Below are positions 1 to 9,457 of a stretch of 33,238 bases of DNA, one piece after another. Under the pieces are notes generated by a model that saw nothing but the letters and a program-made list of their open reading frames with translations, was not told the origin of the DNA and made no database searches. How positions within the stretch are numbered: position 1 is the first letter of the stretch; each line of letters begins with the position of its first letter. Made by a program: the position numbers and the translations under genes. The DNA comes from Bacteroidales bacterium. Lineage in GTDB: Bacteria > Bacteroidota > Bacteroidia > Bacteroidales > Lentimicrobiaceae. Location of the stretch: NCBI GenBank assembly GCA_016709025.1, contig JADJEQ010000023.1:1-33238 (forward strand), in the 5' to 3' direction.

Positions 1-10
1 TGACTTCCGC

Positions 11-1174
11 CTAATACGGCAATTTATTAAAGGGATACCTGACCATGGATATCGTGAATGGCCTTATACAAGGCAGTTCTGAATTCTTCGAGGTGAAGCC
101 TTTGGGTTGCCGAAATAAAGAGGGAAGGGCTGTTCATTTTCGCAATCCCAGGTGCGCTTGAGCTCATCGAGGTGAGATTCTCTTTAGTTTGAAGCGCTCC
201 AGGTCGTCGTCCTCTTTTCAACAAAGAATAGGCTCCACTTTGTTAAATACCATGATGACGGGCTTATCCGACACCTTGATTTCCAGCCAGGGTCTGGTTT
301 ACCACCTCTACCTGGTCTTCAAAACCAAAGTGTGAAATATCCCGACATGCAACAGCTGATCGACTTCGCGCACCTCGTCTAAGGTCGATTTGAACGATTC
401 TACGAGGCTGTGGGGCGGTTTCGGATAAACCCAACGGTATCGGTCAGCAAAAGGGGAGATTTTCTATCACCACCTTACGCACGGTGGTGTCCAGGGTTAT
501 AAAGCTTGTTTCTGCAAATACATCCGATTTACTGAGAAGGTTCATCAGGGTTGATTTGCCTGCGTTGGTATAACCGATCAGGCCACCCTCCCAGTTTCTC
601 CCGCCCGCTGCGTTGGGTTATTTTCTTTTGTCGATGTCTTTCAGCTTTTCCTTCACAGCGAAATTTTATCGCGGATAATCCGGCGGTCGGTTTTCTATTT
701 CCCTTTCACCCGGGCCGCATTCCGATTCCTCCCCGTTGTTTTCGAGGTGGGTCCACATGCGAAAGGCGCGGCAACAAGTATTGGTATTGCGCCAGCTCTA
801 CCTGTGTACGGGCAGTGGCTGTGCGGGCACGTTTGGCGAAAATATCGAGGATTAGTGAGGTCGGTCAACGATCTTGCATTCGAGTTCTTTCGATATTCCG
901 CAACTGCGAAGGGCTGAGTTCGTCATCAAAAACAACGGTACCAATATTTTCAGCCCTTATAAACGATTTGATCTCTTCCAGTTTTCCCGAGCCGACAAAA
1001 GTGCGGGAATCGGGTTTGTCGAGCCGTTGAATAAACCGTTTTCTTGCCTCTCCGACGGCAGTTTCAAAGAAAATCAGGTTCATCCAGCGTTTCATTCACC
1101 CGGGATTCATCCTGGCGATTGGTGATCAATCCGATAAGTCGGCAGTTTCAGTGATGGGGGGAGTGGTCAATCAT
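11..1174 (-). CDS. hflX: GTPase HflX, frame broken by indels
   Basis: Ribosome-associated GTPase of the HflX family, which in other bacteria rescues stalled or heat-damaged ribosomes. Pieces in different minus-strand frames line up with the family in order: RTFVGSGKLEEIK and FDDELSPSQLRNIE in the N-terminal domain, RMWTHLE near 750, the Walker A motif GYTNAGKST near 549-577, a DTVG switch region near 430-480, and an FNKVEP guanine-specificity segment near 230-260. I placed the start at ATG 1172-1174 and the stop at TAG 11-13, giving about 388 residues, normal for the family. The C-terminal frame returns to HVRYPFNKLPY once one extra G is removed. At least four frame changes are present, so no single open frame covers the gene. 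Identity is secure; the reading-frame damage is probably technical. Confidence 0.88.
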
Positions 1175-1201
1175 TCAAAAATATCTGTAATTAAATCGAT
1201 G

Positions 1202-1209
1202 CAAAGATA
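1202..1209 (-). promoter_or_regulatory. -7 promoter box of hflX
   Basis: The minus strand reads TATCTTTG, an exact match to the Bacteroidota -7 consensus TAnnTTTG, about 30 bases upstream of the hflX start. No clear -33 TTTG at the usual spacing was seen. Confidence 0.5.
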
Positions 1210-1211
1210 GT

Positions 1212-1620
1212 GCAAAGGAAGAATGGAAGAATGAAATTAGCGGATTAGCCAATTAGTTGATTAGCCAACCAGCCTGCCGGCTGGCAGTTAGCAGATTAGT
1301 TGATTAGCGGATTGGCAAATGGAAGATCGGGGAAGATCGAGTTTTCCGGCCGATATTATGCAATCCGTTTGCTTGGAAGATTTAGGACTTAGCTTTGAGT
1401 TGTTCCAGGAAAGTGGAATGGTGATGATGAGGTTGATTAATTAGCCGATATTAAAATTGAACTTATTTTTGAGACTAGAGTTTTAATTGAATATTGGAAA
1501 GAGGGAAAGTGCAAGGAATGGAAGAAAATTAGCGGATTAGCAATTAGTGATTAGCCAAAGATTGGTTGAAGCGGATTAGCAGGAGATCGGGAACTGCCCG
1601 CGGGCAGGTTTAGCTGGCCT
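1212..1620. repeat. Degenerate GATTAGC-word repeats with GC-rich palindromes
   Basis: This gene-free stretch is built from variants of AGCGGATTAG, CAATTAG and TGATTAGC. The block at about 1212-1330 recurs in shortened form at about 1508-1580, with the same order of words (AGTGCAA, GGAATGGAAG, AAATTAGCGGATTAG). Two GC-rich palindromes are embedded: CCAGCC-tgcc-GGCTGG at 1269-1284 and the perfect 14-mer CTGCCCGCGGGCAG at 1594-1607. No coding potential is apparent. From 1621 to 1917 I see only a small hairpin (TCACCC/GGGTGA near 1710-1727) and no gene. Confidence 0.7.
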
Positions 1621-1917
1621 GCCGGCGTCAATGAAATTTAGCAGGAAACCTGTTTTACGGGACAGCCTGAAAGGCTAAGACATCAAAACAAACGGAAGTC
1701 AATCCCCTTTTTCACCCTGCAGGGGTGAGACAAGCCATGAAGCAGAAATGCTCATCGTTATAATATTCCCAAAGTCAGCATGATAATCATCCTCTTTTGG
1801 GGTGGTGACTTTCAAAACCTGAGGCAGGGTTGACATGCCGCTTGCTTTCGGTTATTAAATCCATATATTTGATAGTCAATATCTCAACAGAGGCCAATAG
1901 ATTTAATTTTACTGGTT

Positions 1918-2685
1918 ATGATCGGAAACCTGTTTCCGGCTACTCCCAAGTTTGTTCAATCAGGACTCCTGGTGTTCATTTGGTTTTTAATTGCGTATTC
2001 TGCAAATGCACAGGAATCAAGCCAGTCAAATGATAACTATTTTGAACTCCTCATTGGTGCTCAGTCCCATTTTGGCCAAACGGAAAATCAGGCGGAAATA
2101 TACGGCGGCTATGATACCATGAGTTTTGACAACATGAATCATTTTTATCCGGGGTTTAAAGGATCGGTTCCAGTTGGAAATAGCGATTGCATTACAATGC
2201 CATGGCCGGTTAAGACTGATAGGTACCTTTGGCTTCTTTGACCATGAATTAGGTCTGGTAAAAACCCTGAGCACTGAAGAATACCACTTTGCCCGGTTCG
2301 GTACCTTTTCCTTAAACGCTTCAGCACAGCTTTACCTTGGCAAGTCCAAAGAAAAAATACCATTCGGTCTCTATTGCGGATTTTCAGCGGGGTGCTTATA
2401 TCCAGTCGCAACTTCAATGGATAAACAGGTTGAAAATCTTTTCGGCATCGGGAGTATTATCCCAAAGTCGCAATTTCACCTGGGGCTCGAAGGAGTCTGG
2501 AATGCCAGGCTTACAAAATCCGGGATTTATTTTACTTGAAAGCTGCTACTGACCTGCCCTTGCCATTGATAGGATCGCTCGGTAAAATAAAAATGAAAGA
2601 AGATGCTGAATACAGTTACAACGACCGGGGCATCAAAATGTACTCAATTGGGATTTCGGGTGGATTCGGATACATCATTCAATAA
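1918..2685 (+). CDS. Outer-membrane beta-barrel protein, frame broken
   Basis: Probable secreted outer-membrane beta-barrel protein of about 255 residues; no specific function can be assigned. A signal peptide is visible (hydrophobic LLVFIWFLIAYSANA followed by Q). The rest alternates glycine- and aromatic-rich strands, and the end IGISGGFGYIIQ resembles the last strand of PorT/OmpA-like barrels. The reading frame moves from frame 1 to frame 2 near 2160-2215 and back to frame 1 near 2540, two compensating shifts that suggest indels. The start at 1918 was chosen because it gives a complete signal peptide; no good ribosome binding site decides it. A pentapeptide-level family assignment is not possible from sequence alone. 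Confidence 0.6.
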
Positions 2686-2733
2686 TAATTTGAATTAGTA
2701 CAATTAGAAAATTAATCATGGGGTTTCTGTTTG

Positions 2734-2847
2734 TTCATCACATTCGTCTGTATTTCAATCGATTGCTCATGCTCTAATTTTAGCAGATCAGCCAGGAACC
2801 GGGTATCGGGGCCGGCATTGCTTCCTTTTTTAATTCGGCTGGCAAAC
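2734..2847 (-). pseudogene. Duplicated 3' fragment of the chorismate mutase gene
   Basis: These 114 bases align without gaps to 3962-4075, the last coding part of the DAHP synthase/chorismate mutase gene on the same strand, with 6 mismatches by eye (about 95% identity). The reading frame is preserved: IKKGSNAGPDTRFLADLLKL runs on to EHEQSIEIQTNVMN, then a different tail of a few residues and TAA. Upstream the similarity stops abruptly; there is a TAA in frame and no start codon, so this is an orphan fragment. The lipoprotein gene lies between the two copies. It could be a real partial duplication or an assembly artefact. Confidence 0.8.
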
Positions 2848-3058
2848 TGACAATCTGGTTTTGTATCCCTGCATTAATCTGATATTTTTGTTTTTTGGTG
2901 CTATCATCCATCGTAAACCGTGCATAGCATGTTTCCGATTTATTCCTTCGCAGAATTGCAATCATATAAATGTAGCATAATTATATATTTCGGGTAGGGG
3001 TAAAAGCTTTTTCAGTTGTCTGTAGAGTATAAGTGGTATATACATTAACTTATATTTT

Positions 3059-3854
3059 ATGAAAGCAAGACTTTATCTGTCAGGGGGCTTTGTCCTGTTA
3101 TTTATGCTGGTATCCTGTTCAAAGGATAAACATGAATCGGGTCCAAATGATGAGAATAAAGCGAAAATTCGTCTCCTGGAAATAATTAAAACAACTTATG
3201 AAGGGGAGCTTCACCTCAACAACCTACCATTATAATACCTCTGATCAACTGGTTGAAATTAAGAATGACCGGTTTAACCAAAAGTTTACCTATGCTGATG
3301 ATGGAAGCCTGGCATTTTATGAGAGGAAAGCTGATGGTTCTCACTTAAATTTTGAGTATCGTTATGAAAACGACAGACTGGACCAGTTAATCAGAAAGAG
3401 CTTTGCAGGCTCTTTAAGTTTCATGGATACTACTCATTATTACTACGATACAGAAGGCAAAATTGTCAGGTCCTTTTTATCATATAACATGGATTATAAC
3501 TATACCTGTAACGACCAGGGTAAAATCATCATGAGAACCGGAACCAATCCTGATTCAAGCTGGTGTTCATGGGATGCGGGTGGAAATCTTGGTTCCAGGA
3601 TATTCAAAGGTTGGGATCCAGTAAATGGTGGGTTTAATATTACAACCGTGACTTATACCTATGCGGATGCCAAAAACTTCATGAATGCGGTTCCTTATCC
3701 CGAAACCTATCTGTTTATCCGGTCACTCGATCCGTCACCGGTTGAATCAACAATGCAGTATCTCTCACACCCTTCAGGAGATTTGTTCCCACTCGATTTT
3801 CCTTATTACGGTACATTGACATTGCTCGAATCTAACGGGGAACAGTATCCGTGA
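3059..3854 (+). CDS. YD-repeat-like lipoprotein, one frameshift
   Basis: Predicted lipoprotein of about 264 residues, function unknown. The N-terminus MKARLYLSGGFVLLFMLVSC is a type II signal peptide with lipobox LVSC followed by SKDK. The body has tandem tyrosine-rich strands such as YHYNTSDQLVEI, FTYADDGSL, YRYENDRLDQL, YYYDTEGKI and YTCNDQGKI, the pattern of YD/RHS-like beta repeats found in many Bacteroidota surface lipoproteins. The N-terminal frame joins the long frame after one base is removed from GGGG near 3202 (giving TTYEGSFTSTTYHYN). The gene stands alone between the duplicated fragment and the convergent DAHP synthase gene. Surface location is inferred from the lipobox only. Confidence 0.7.
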
Positions 3855-3945
3855 AATTTAGCTGTGAAGAAACAAGCTGGGAACTTGTTTATGAAACGTA
3901 TTGAAAAATTGGAATTTGGTTGAAATCTACAAAAAGCAGTGATTA

Positions 3946-5026
3946 TTACTCTTTCGGAAAATTCATCACATTCGTCTGTATTTCAATCGATTGCTCATGC
4001 ACTAATTTTAGCAGATCAGCCAGGAACCGGGTATTGAGGCCGGCATTGCTTCCTTTTTTAATTCGGTCAGCAAACAACTCCTTCCAGCGCGTCAACTGAA
4101 GAATGGTGATGTTGTGGGCGTATTTGTAACGTCCCATTTCTTCGGCAATTCCCATTCGCTTTGCCAGCAACCGGATCAGTTCATCATCTATCAGGTCAAC
4201 TTCGTGTCGCAGCTCTTCGAGGGTGCGTTCAAACTCCTGGTTACCTGAATAATCTCTCAGGACAAGACTGTTCAGGATCTCACCCAGTGTTTCAGGGGTT
4301 ATCTGCTGTGCAGCGTCAGTGAATGCCTTGTCGGGATTGGGATGGGTTTCTATCATCAACCCTTTCATTTCCAGGTCGAGGGCCTGTTGCGCAATCTGCC
4401 TGATCAGGCTTCTGCTGCCCCGATATGACTTGGGTCGCAGAGAACCGGTAATCCCGGCATCTGCCTCATCAGCTCAATGGGAATTTCCCACTGAGGTGCG
4501 TTGCGGTAAATGGTTTTTCAAACTGGTGAAATCCCCGGTGTATGGCAGCAATGCGACGTATCCCGTTTTTCTGAAGCCTTTCAATGGCTCCTATCCATAA
4601 CTTAAGGTCGGGATTTACCGGATTTTTTACCAGTACCGGAATATCGATACCCGTAAGGCTTTCCGACAACTCCTGCATTGAGAATGGGTTCACAACCGTA
4701 CGTGCGCCAATCCACAAAATATCAATCCCATAGTTCAGCGCTTCCTCAACATGGAGGGGGCTTGCTACCTCAACCGTAGTAAGGAGTCCGGTCTCTTCCT
4801 TTGCCCGTTTCATCCACCGCAGGCCTTCAGTCCCGACACCTTCGAAGGAACCGGGCCGGGTGCGGGGTTTCCAGATGCCAGCCCTGAGAACTTTCACCTG
4901 CGGAAATCCCTTCAATGCATGGGCAGTCTGTAAAACCTGCTCTTCCGATTCGGCGCTGCACGGTCCTGCTATCACCAATGGCTTGGTACTTCCGGGAATC
5001 CATGTTGACAATGCAGGAAAATCCAT
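3946..5026 (-). CDS. Bifunctional DAHP synthase / chorismate mutase (type II), frame broken
   Basis: Fusion enzyme of aromatic amino acid synthesis. The N-terminal part condenses phosphoenolpyruvate and erythrose 4-phosphate to DAHP; the C-terminal AroQ-type domain converts chorismate to prephenate. Visible DAHP motifs are IAGPCSAES, LRAGIWKPRTRPGSFEG, IGARTVVNPF, LVKNPVNPD and AIHRGFHQ, then CDPSHIG and GLMIETHPNPDKA in other frames. The mutase segment is an alpha-helical stretch (LRHEVDLIDDELIRLLAKRM, with ALREEIDxID-like features). Two frameshifts are explained by one missing A in a run of five near 4514 (restoring IYRNAPQWE) and one missing G in GGGG near 4421 (restoring HIGGSRSLI). About 360 residues, as usual for Bacteroidota. 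The start ATG at 5026 is supported by a promoter box just upstream. Confidence 0.9.
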
Positions 5027-5042
5027 CAGGTTTAATTTTCAG

Positions 5043-5050
5043 CAAAAGTA
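5043..5050 (-). promoter_or_regulatory. -7 promoter box of the DAHP synthase/chorismate mutase gene
   Basis: The minus strand reads TACTTTTG, an exact TAnnTTTG match, 17 bases upstream of the ATG. The short leader suggests transcription starts very near the start codon. Confidence 0.5.
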
Positions 5051-5124
5051 ATAAAATCTTTCCGGCATGGGTCGGACGAATGCGAATACGCGTAATATCA
5101 TGAACCGATCTTCCGGATCTCAAA

Positions 5125-5152
5125 GTAGGGACACGACGTGTCGTGTCCCTAC
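5125..5152. repeat. Palindromic repeat, copy 1
   Basis: Inverted repeat with 13-base arms GTAGGGACACGAC / GTCGTGTCCCTAC and a two-base centre (GT). It is the same family as 5211-5256 and 8447-8484. It lies in the divergent intergenic region between the DAHP synthase gene and asnS. Confidence 0.9.
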
Positions 5153-5210
5153 AACGAAAACCGGAATGGGCAGTAACGATGCATTTCATCAGGATTAACG
5201 TAGCACTATT

Positions 5211-5256
5211 AATATTTCTATAGGGACATGACATGTCGTGTCCCCACAGAAATATT
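5211..5256. repeat. Palindromic repeat, copy 2
   Basis: The core GGGACATGAC-at-GTCGTGTCCC has one mismatch between arms. The symmetry continues outward through AATATTTCT on the left and AGAAATATT on the right, giving arms of 23 bases with about three mismatches. These outer arms differ from the outer arms of copies 1 and 3. Confidence 0.85.
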
Positions 5257-5318
5257 GATTTCAATGGCACTATCTTCCTGCAGACTCCGGCTGTGGCTAT
5301 ACACTCCCGGAATTTTCT

Positions 5319-5326
5319 TAACTTTG
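5319..5326 (+). promoter_or_regulatory. -7 promoter box of asnS
   Basis: TAACTTTG matches TAnnTTTG about 70 bases upstream of the asnS start, downstream of the two palindromic repeats. Confidence 0.45.
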
Positions 5327-5394
5327 CCACTTCTTTAACCTATAAGTAAGGGAATAGAAAGTCATAATATTGATAATCAAATAGATAATTCAGA

Positions 5395-6800
5395 ATGGAA
5401 TCGTTGAAACGAACAAAATTGCAGATGTGCTGCACAAATGGCAGGCAATCGGTGCGGGCAATATGGTTAACCTGAAAGGTTGGGTACGCACCAAGAGAGG
5501 AAATAAAAACATCGCTTTTATCGCGTTGAACGATGGTTCCATTATTCACAGTATACAGGTGGTGGTTGATCTGTCTGCATTCGACGAGTCTGTCATAAAA
5601 CTGATTACAACCGGTTCATGCATTTCGGTCAACGGAATCCTGGTTGAATCGCCCGGACAGGGTCAGGCAGTGGAAGTGCAGGCCAAAGAAATCGAAGTGT
5701 ATGGTACAGCCGACGCCGAAACCTATCCGTTACAGAAAAAAGGTCATACCCTTGAATTTCTCCGCGAAATTGCCCACCTCAGGCCGCGCACCAATACCTT
5801 TTGGCGCCGTACTGCGCATCCGGCATGCCATGGCATTTGGTATTCACAAGTACTTCAACGATCATGGTTTTTATTATCTGCATACACCCATCGTTACCGG
5901 ATCCGATGCCGAAGGGGCCGGGGCTATGTTCAGGGTAACCACCCTCGATCCCATCCATCCGCCGCTCACCGAATCGGGTGAAGTTGATTACAGCCAGGAC
6001 TTTTTCGGGAAAGCCACCAACCTCACCGTCTCAGGTCAACTGGAAGGTGAACTTGGGGCTCGCTCTTTCGAACATCTATACTTTCGGACCCACCTTCAGG
6101 GCTGAGAATTCCAAACACCCCGAGGCACCTGGCTGAATTCTGGATGATAGAACCCGAAATGGCATTTTACGACATCATCGACAACATGGATCTGGCTGAG
6201 GATTTCCTGAAATACCTGGTCAGCTATGCCCTCGAAAACTGCCTGGATGATCTGGAGTTTTTGAATAAAATGTACGATAACGAGCTGATCGACCGTCTAA
6301 AATTCGTGGTTAACAACGATTTCAAGCGCCTTTCCTATACCGAAGCAGTGGAGATTCTGAAAGCATCGGGCCAGAAATTTGAATTTCCGGTTGACTGGGG
6401 AACAGACCTCCAGAGTGAGCATGAACGTTACCTGGTCGAAAAGCATTTTGAGCGCCCGGTAATCCTTACCGACTACCCGAAGCACATTAAAGCCTTCTAC
6501 ATGAAGCAAAACGACGACGGGAAAACTGTCAGAGCCATGGATGTGCTATTCCCGCGAATCGGTGAAATCATCGGTGGTTCGCAGCGCGAAGAAGTGCTGG
6601 AGAAGCTGGTGGCCCGTTGCCAGGAGATGCATATTCCTGAAAAAGACATCTGGTGGTATCTTGATACCCGCAAATATGGAACTGCCCCACATGCCGGTTT
6701 CGGACTTGGATTTGAACGCCTGATCCTGTTTGTTACCGGGATGGCCAATATCCGCGATGTGATTCCTTTTCCCCGCACACCACAGAATGCCGAATTTTAA
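5395..6800 (+). CDS. asnS: Asparaginyl-tRNA synthetase, frame broken
   Basis: Class IIb aminoacyl-tRNA synthetase that charges tRNA-Asn in the cytoplasm. The N-terminal OB-fold anticodon-binding domain is visible (VNLKGWVRTKRGNKN, FIALNDGS). Motif 2 follows near 6070-6100 (IYTFGPTFRAEN), then HLAEFWMIEPE, and motif 3 near the end (GFGLGFERLIL). About 468 residues, normal for the family. Four frame changes were found: a missing A near 5412 (restoring KRTKIADVLHKW), an extra T near 5802 (restoring TFGAVLRIRHAMAF), a two-base loss in a CT repeat near 6063, and an extra A near 6104. All are simple repeat or homopolymer slips, so the gene is probably intact in the organism. The start ATG 5395 was chosen because it gives the family N-terminus once the missing A is restored. 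Confidence 0.92.
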
Positions 6801-6967
6801 TTGCGGGGATATTAAAACAATATCATTCCTGCTATTACAGGGTAATATGAGTGTATAAATAACCAGGAAAGCCACATTCAATAAACGAACTTAAAAAACG
6901 TTTTACAATCAGGCAGTTTTTTTGTAAATTGCCGGTATATTCGCAGAAGAATTTAACAGGAATTTGT

Positions 6968-8432
6968 ATGTTAAGCCAGAGATTACAGCAGAAACTACTT
7001 CAGAAACTGTCACCGCAGCAGATTCTGCTTATGAAGTTGTTGCAGATTCCTTCGATTGCGCTTGAACAAAGGATAAAGCAGGAAATTGAAGAGAATCCGG
7101 CCCTTGAAGATTTGGGCGATCCTGAACCTGAGGGAGAAGTCGCCGAGCAGTTGCCTGAAACAGAACCCGATCCCGTTGATGAACTGGACCGTGAGCGGGA
7201 TGATTTCGATATAACCGATTACATCGACGACGATGATGTTCCGGCATACCGTCTGAGCGCAAACAACCGGAGTGCCGACGATGAACACCGGGATATTCCC
7301 TATGCTTCAGGTATCAGCTTCCAGGAAATGCTGATTTCGCAGCTTGGATTGAGAAAACTGGATGAACGTCAGGTACAGATTGCGATTTACATCATCGGCA
7401 ACCTCGACGATTCAGGCTATCTTAACCGAAACCTGAATGCCATGGTTGACGATCTGGCATTTACACAAAACATCTCCACCACATCCGCGGAGCTCAACGA
7501 AATGCTGAAGGTTGTTCAGGAGTTCGACCCTCCGGGGATTGGTGCCCGTGACCTGCGCGAATGCCTTCTGACAGTTGCGCAGACAGGATCCGCCCACTTC
7601 ATCCACCTTGCTCGCAATCCTGTTGATTGAGCGCTATTTCGATGAGCTCACAAAAAGCACTACGATAAAATTACCAGGAAGGCCAAAGTCAGTGAGAAGG
7701 AGTTGCGCGATGCTGTTAATGAAATCCTGAAACTGAATCTCAAGCCGGGCAATTCTGTAGGAGATACCAGCCGTCCCAATCATTCCATCATGCCCGATTT
7801 CTTTATCTACAGCAAAGATGGTGACCTTGAGTTACAGGTGAACTCGCGAAATATGCCCGAACTCAGACTGAGCCGCACTTACGTGGATATGCTTGAAACC
7901 TATTCTGAAAGCAAAACCAAAAGCAGCAGCCAGAAGGGAGGCAGTGATGTTTATCAGGCAGAAAATAGATTCGGCAAAATGGTTTATCGATGCCATCAAA
8001 CAAAGGCAGAATACGCTTTATGTGACCATGGATGCGATAATGCAATACCAGTTTGAGTACTTCCTTACCGGCGACGAAACCAAGCTGCGACCCATGATCC
8101 TGAAGGATATCGCGGAAATTGTCGGATTGGATATTTCAACCATTTCGCGGGTAGCCAACTCGAAGTATGTGCAGACCCCTTACGGGACCTTCCTGCTGAA
8201 AAGTTTCTTTTCCGAGTCAATGCAGACCGACTCCGGCGAAGAGGTTTCGACCCGCGAAATCAAAAAAATACTCTCCGATTGCATCGAAGCCGAAGAAAAA
8301 GGCAAACCCCTCACCGATGAGCAACTGACCGATATCCTGAAAGATAAGGGCTATAACATTGCCCGACGCACCGTGGCCAAATACCGCGAACAGCTCAATA
8401 TTCCGGTGGCCAGGCTGAGAAAGGAACTTTAA
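6968..8432 (+). CDS. rpoN: RNA polymerase sigma-54 factor RpoN, frame broken
   Basis: Sigma-54, which directs RNA polymerase to -24/-12 promoters and needs an AAA+ activator. The start at 6968 follows an AGGA and gives the typical glutamine- and leucine-rich region I (LQQKLLQKLSPQQILLMKLL, ending EEIEENPALED-like). Core-binding region: GARDLRECLLLQLRR, KLNLKPG, MPDFFIYSKDGDLEL. The C-terminal DNA-binding part has ISTISRVANSKYVQTPYGTF and the RpoN box ARRTVAKYRE. About 488 residues. Three frame changes: an extra A near 7567, a missing A in a run of five near 7657, and an extra G near 7936. Correcting each gives continuous family sequence. No enhancer-binding activator is seen in the window. 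The gene is followed directly by a perfect 38-base palindrome. Confidence 0.95.
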
Positions 8433-8446
8433 TTTGTATTTTTTAT

Positions 8447-8484
8447 TTTGGGTAGGGACACGACATGTCGTGTCCCTACCCAAA
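8447..8484. repeat. Palindromic repeat, copy 3 (perfect 38-bp palindrome)
   Basis: Perfect palindrome with 19-base arms (TTTGGGTAGGGACACGACA and its exact complement). The core is shared with 5125-5152 and 5211-5256. It begins 14 bases after the rpoN stop, so its transcript could fold and act as a terminator or RNA stabiliser for rpoN; that is inference, as no long T-run follows. Confidence 0.92.
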
Positions 8485-8518
8485 TTACCAAATAGGCTTG
8501 ATTCTAATCAAATACAAT

Positions 8519-9265
8519 ATGGACTTAGCTTTCAAAGAAAAATTCACTCAGTTGTGGAGCCGGTTTTTCGGCAATGCCGAACTTCCGGTCGTTTTTTATT
8601 ATGCTGACAATGTGTTTGATGCTGAAATTGTTGAACCGGCTCAAAAGTGGAAATGCTTTATCGGTGAACTGGCGAAAGTACGAAAAGGCCGCTCGCTTGC
8701 TTTTGATCAGGAAGCCGTTGCCTGCGGTGGCGGAAAGAAATACCTTGGATTTACCAACAAACTAAGGCCCGGTTTTGAATATTTTCTTTCCTGTGGAAAT
8801 GAGGACATCGAGGGCGAGCGGTATCTGCAATCTCCCGGTCTGGTTGAAAAATTTCTGGCCAATGCACCCTGGGCTCCGGCAAAGGGGAAAATGATCGTTT
8901 TCAAACGTTGGGATATGCTGATGGAAGCGGATGAGCCGATAGTCGCGGTATTTTTCGCGACACCGGATATTTTATCCGGGCTTTTTACCCTGGCCGGCTT
9001 CGACCGGGAGGACATGAACGGAACCATCGCACCGTTTGGTTCGGGATGTTCTTCGATTATACAATATCCGCTGGCCGAATGCCGGAATGCGAAGCCCAGG
9101 GCTGTACTCGGCATGCTGGATGTATCTGCCCGGACGTTTGTTCAGGAAAATGTGATGAGTTTTGCACTACCCATAAAGCGGCTTGAAGAAATTACGGGAT
9201 ATATGGAAGAATCTTTCCTGATTACTGAATCGTGGGAGAAGGTCAGGAAAAGGATTAACAGATAG
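8519..9265 (+). CDS. DUF169 family protein
   Basis: Conserved protein of 248 residues resembling the DUF169 (COG2043) family; the biochemical role is unknown. Family-like features are the PVVFYYADN segment near the start, the glycine/cysteine patch VACGGGKKYLGF (about residues 68-79), IVAVFFATPDILSGLFTLAGF in the middle, GSGCSSIIQYPL, and the ending RAVLGMLDVSARTFVQENVMSFALPIKRLEE. The conserved cysteines could bind metal or a cofactor, which is inference. I chose ATG 8519 because the upstream in-frame extension consists of the palindromic repeat. The frame is clean throughout. It stands alone between rpoN and the cassette-like region. Confidence 0.8.
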   Translation: MDLAFKEKFTQLWSRFFGNAELPVVFYYADNVFDAEIVEPAQKWKCFIGELAKVRKGRSLAFDQEAVACGGGKKYLGFTNKLRPGFEYFLSCGNEDIEGERYLQSPGLVEKFLANAPWAPAKGKMIVFKRWDMLMEADEPIVAVFFATPDILSGLFTLAGFDREDMNGTIAPFGSGCSSIIQYPLAECRNAKPRAVLGMLDVSARTFVQENVMSFALPIKRLEEITGYMEESFLITESWEKVRKRINR

Positions 9266-9335
9266 AATTCCGCCATTAATTCAATATAAAACTTCATATC
9301 GGAAAAGTAATTGAGCTTTTGCGGATGAGCGAAAG

Positions 9336-9457
9336 TGCCAACGGTTGAGGCTAAGCGCTGGCGGGTGCTTTTGAAAACTTCTCTTTCCGCCAGGCACATT
9401 TTCCAATAAAAGTACATTCTTTGTCCTAATAACTATGCCCGATAGCCATTAGTCATA
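9336..9457 (-). repeat. attC-like repeat A
   Basis: Read on the minus strand, this unit follows the small membrane gene, whose TAA (9449-9451) lies in its first bases. It contains the block GGACAAAGAATGTACTTTTA (9407-9426), shared nearly exactly with repeats B and C, an inner inverted repeat CTGGCGG/CCGCCAG (9358-9364 and 9387-9393), and ends at GTTGGCA (9336-9342), similar to the GTTRRRY end of integron attC sites. Confidence 0.55.

Noticed and set aside
551..1125. Plus-strand open frames over the hflX region
   Set aside because: They lie opposite conserved HflX segments including the Walker A motif and have no recognisable protein features.
2780..2965. A 61-residue minus-strand protein overlapping the duplicated fragment
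   Set aside because: Its frame is out of register with the recognisable chorismate mutase sequence and it has no family features or ribosome binding site.
3059..3854. Rhs polymorphic toxin
   Set aside because: The YD-like strands are few, the protein is short and is a lipoprotein, and there is no Rhs core, toxin tip or immunity gene.
5125..5256. The two nearby palindromes as terminal inverted repeats of one small transposon
   Set aside because: Each is a complete palindrome on its own, their outer arms differ, and no target duplication or transposase is visible.
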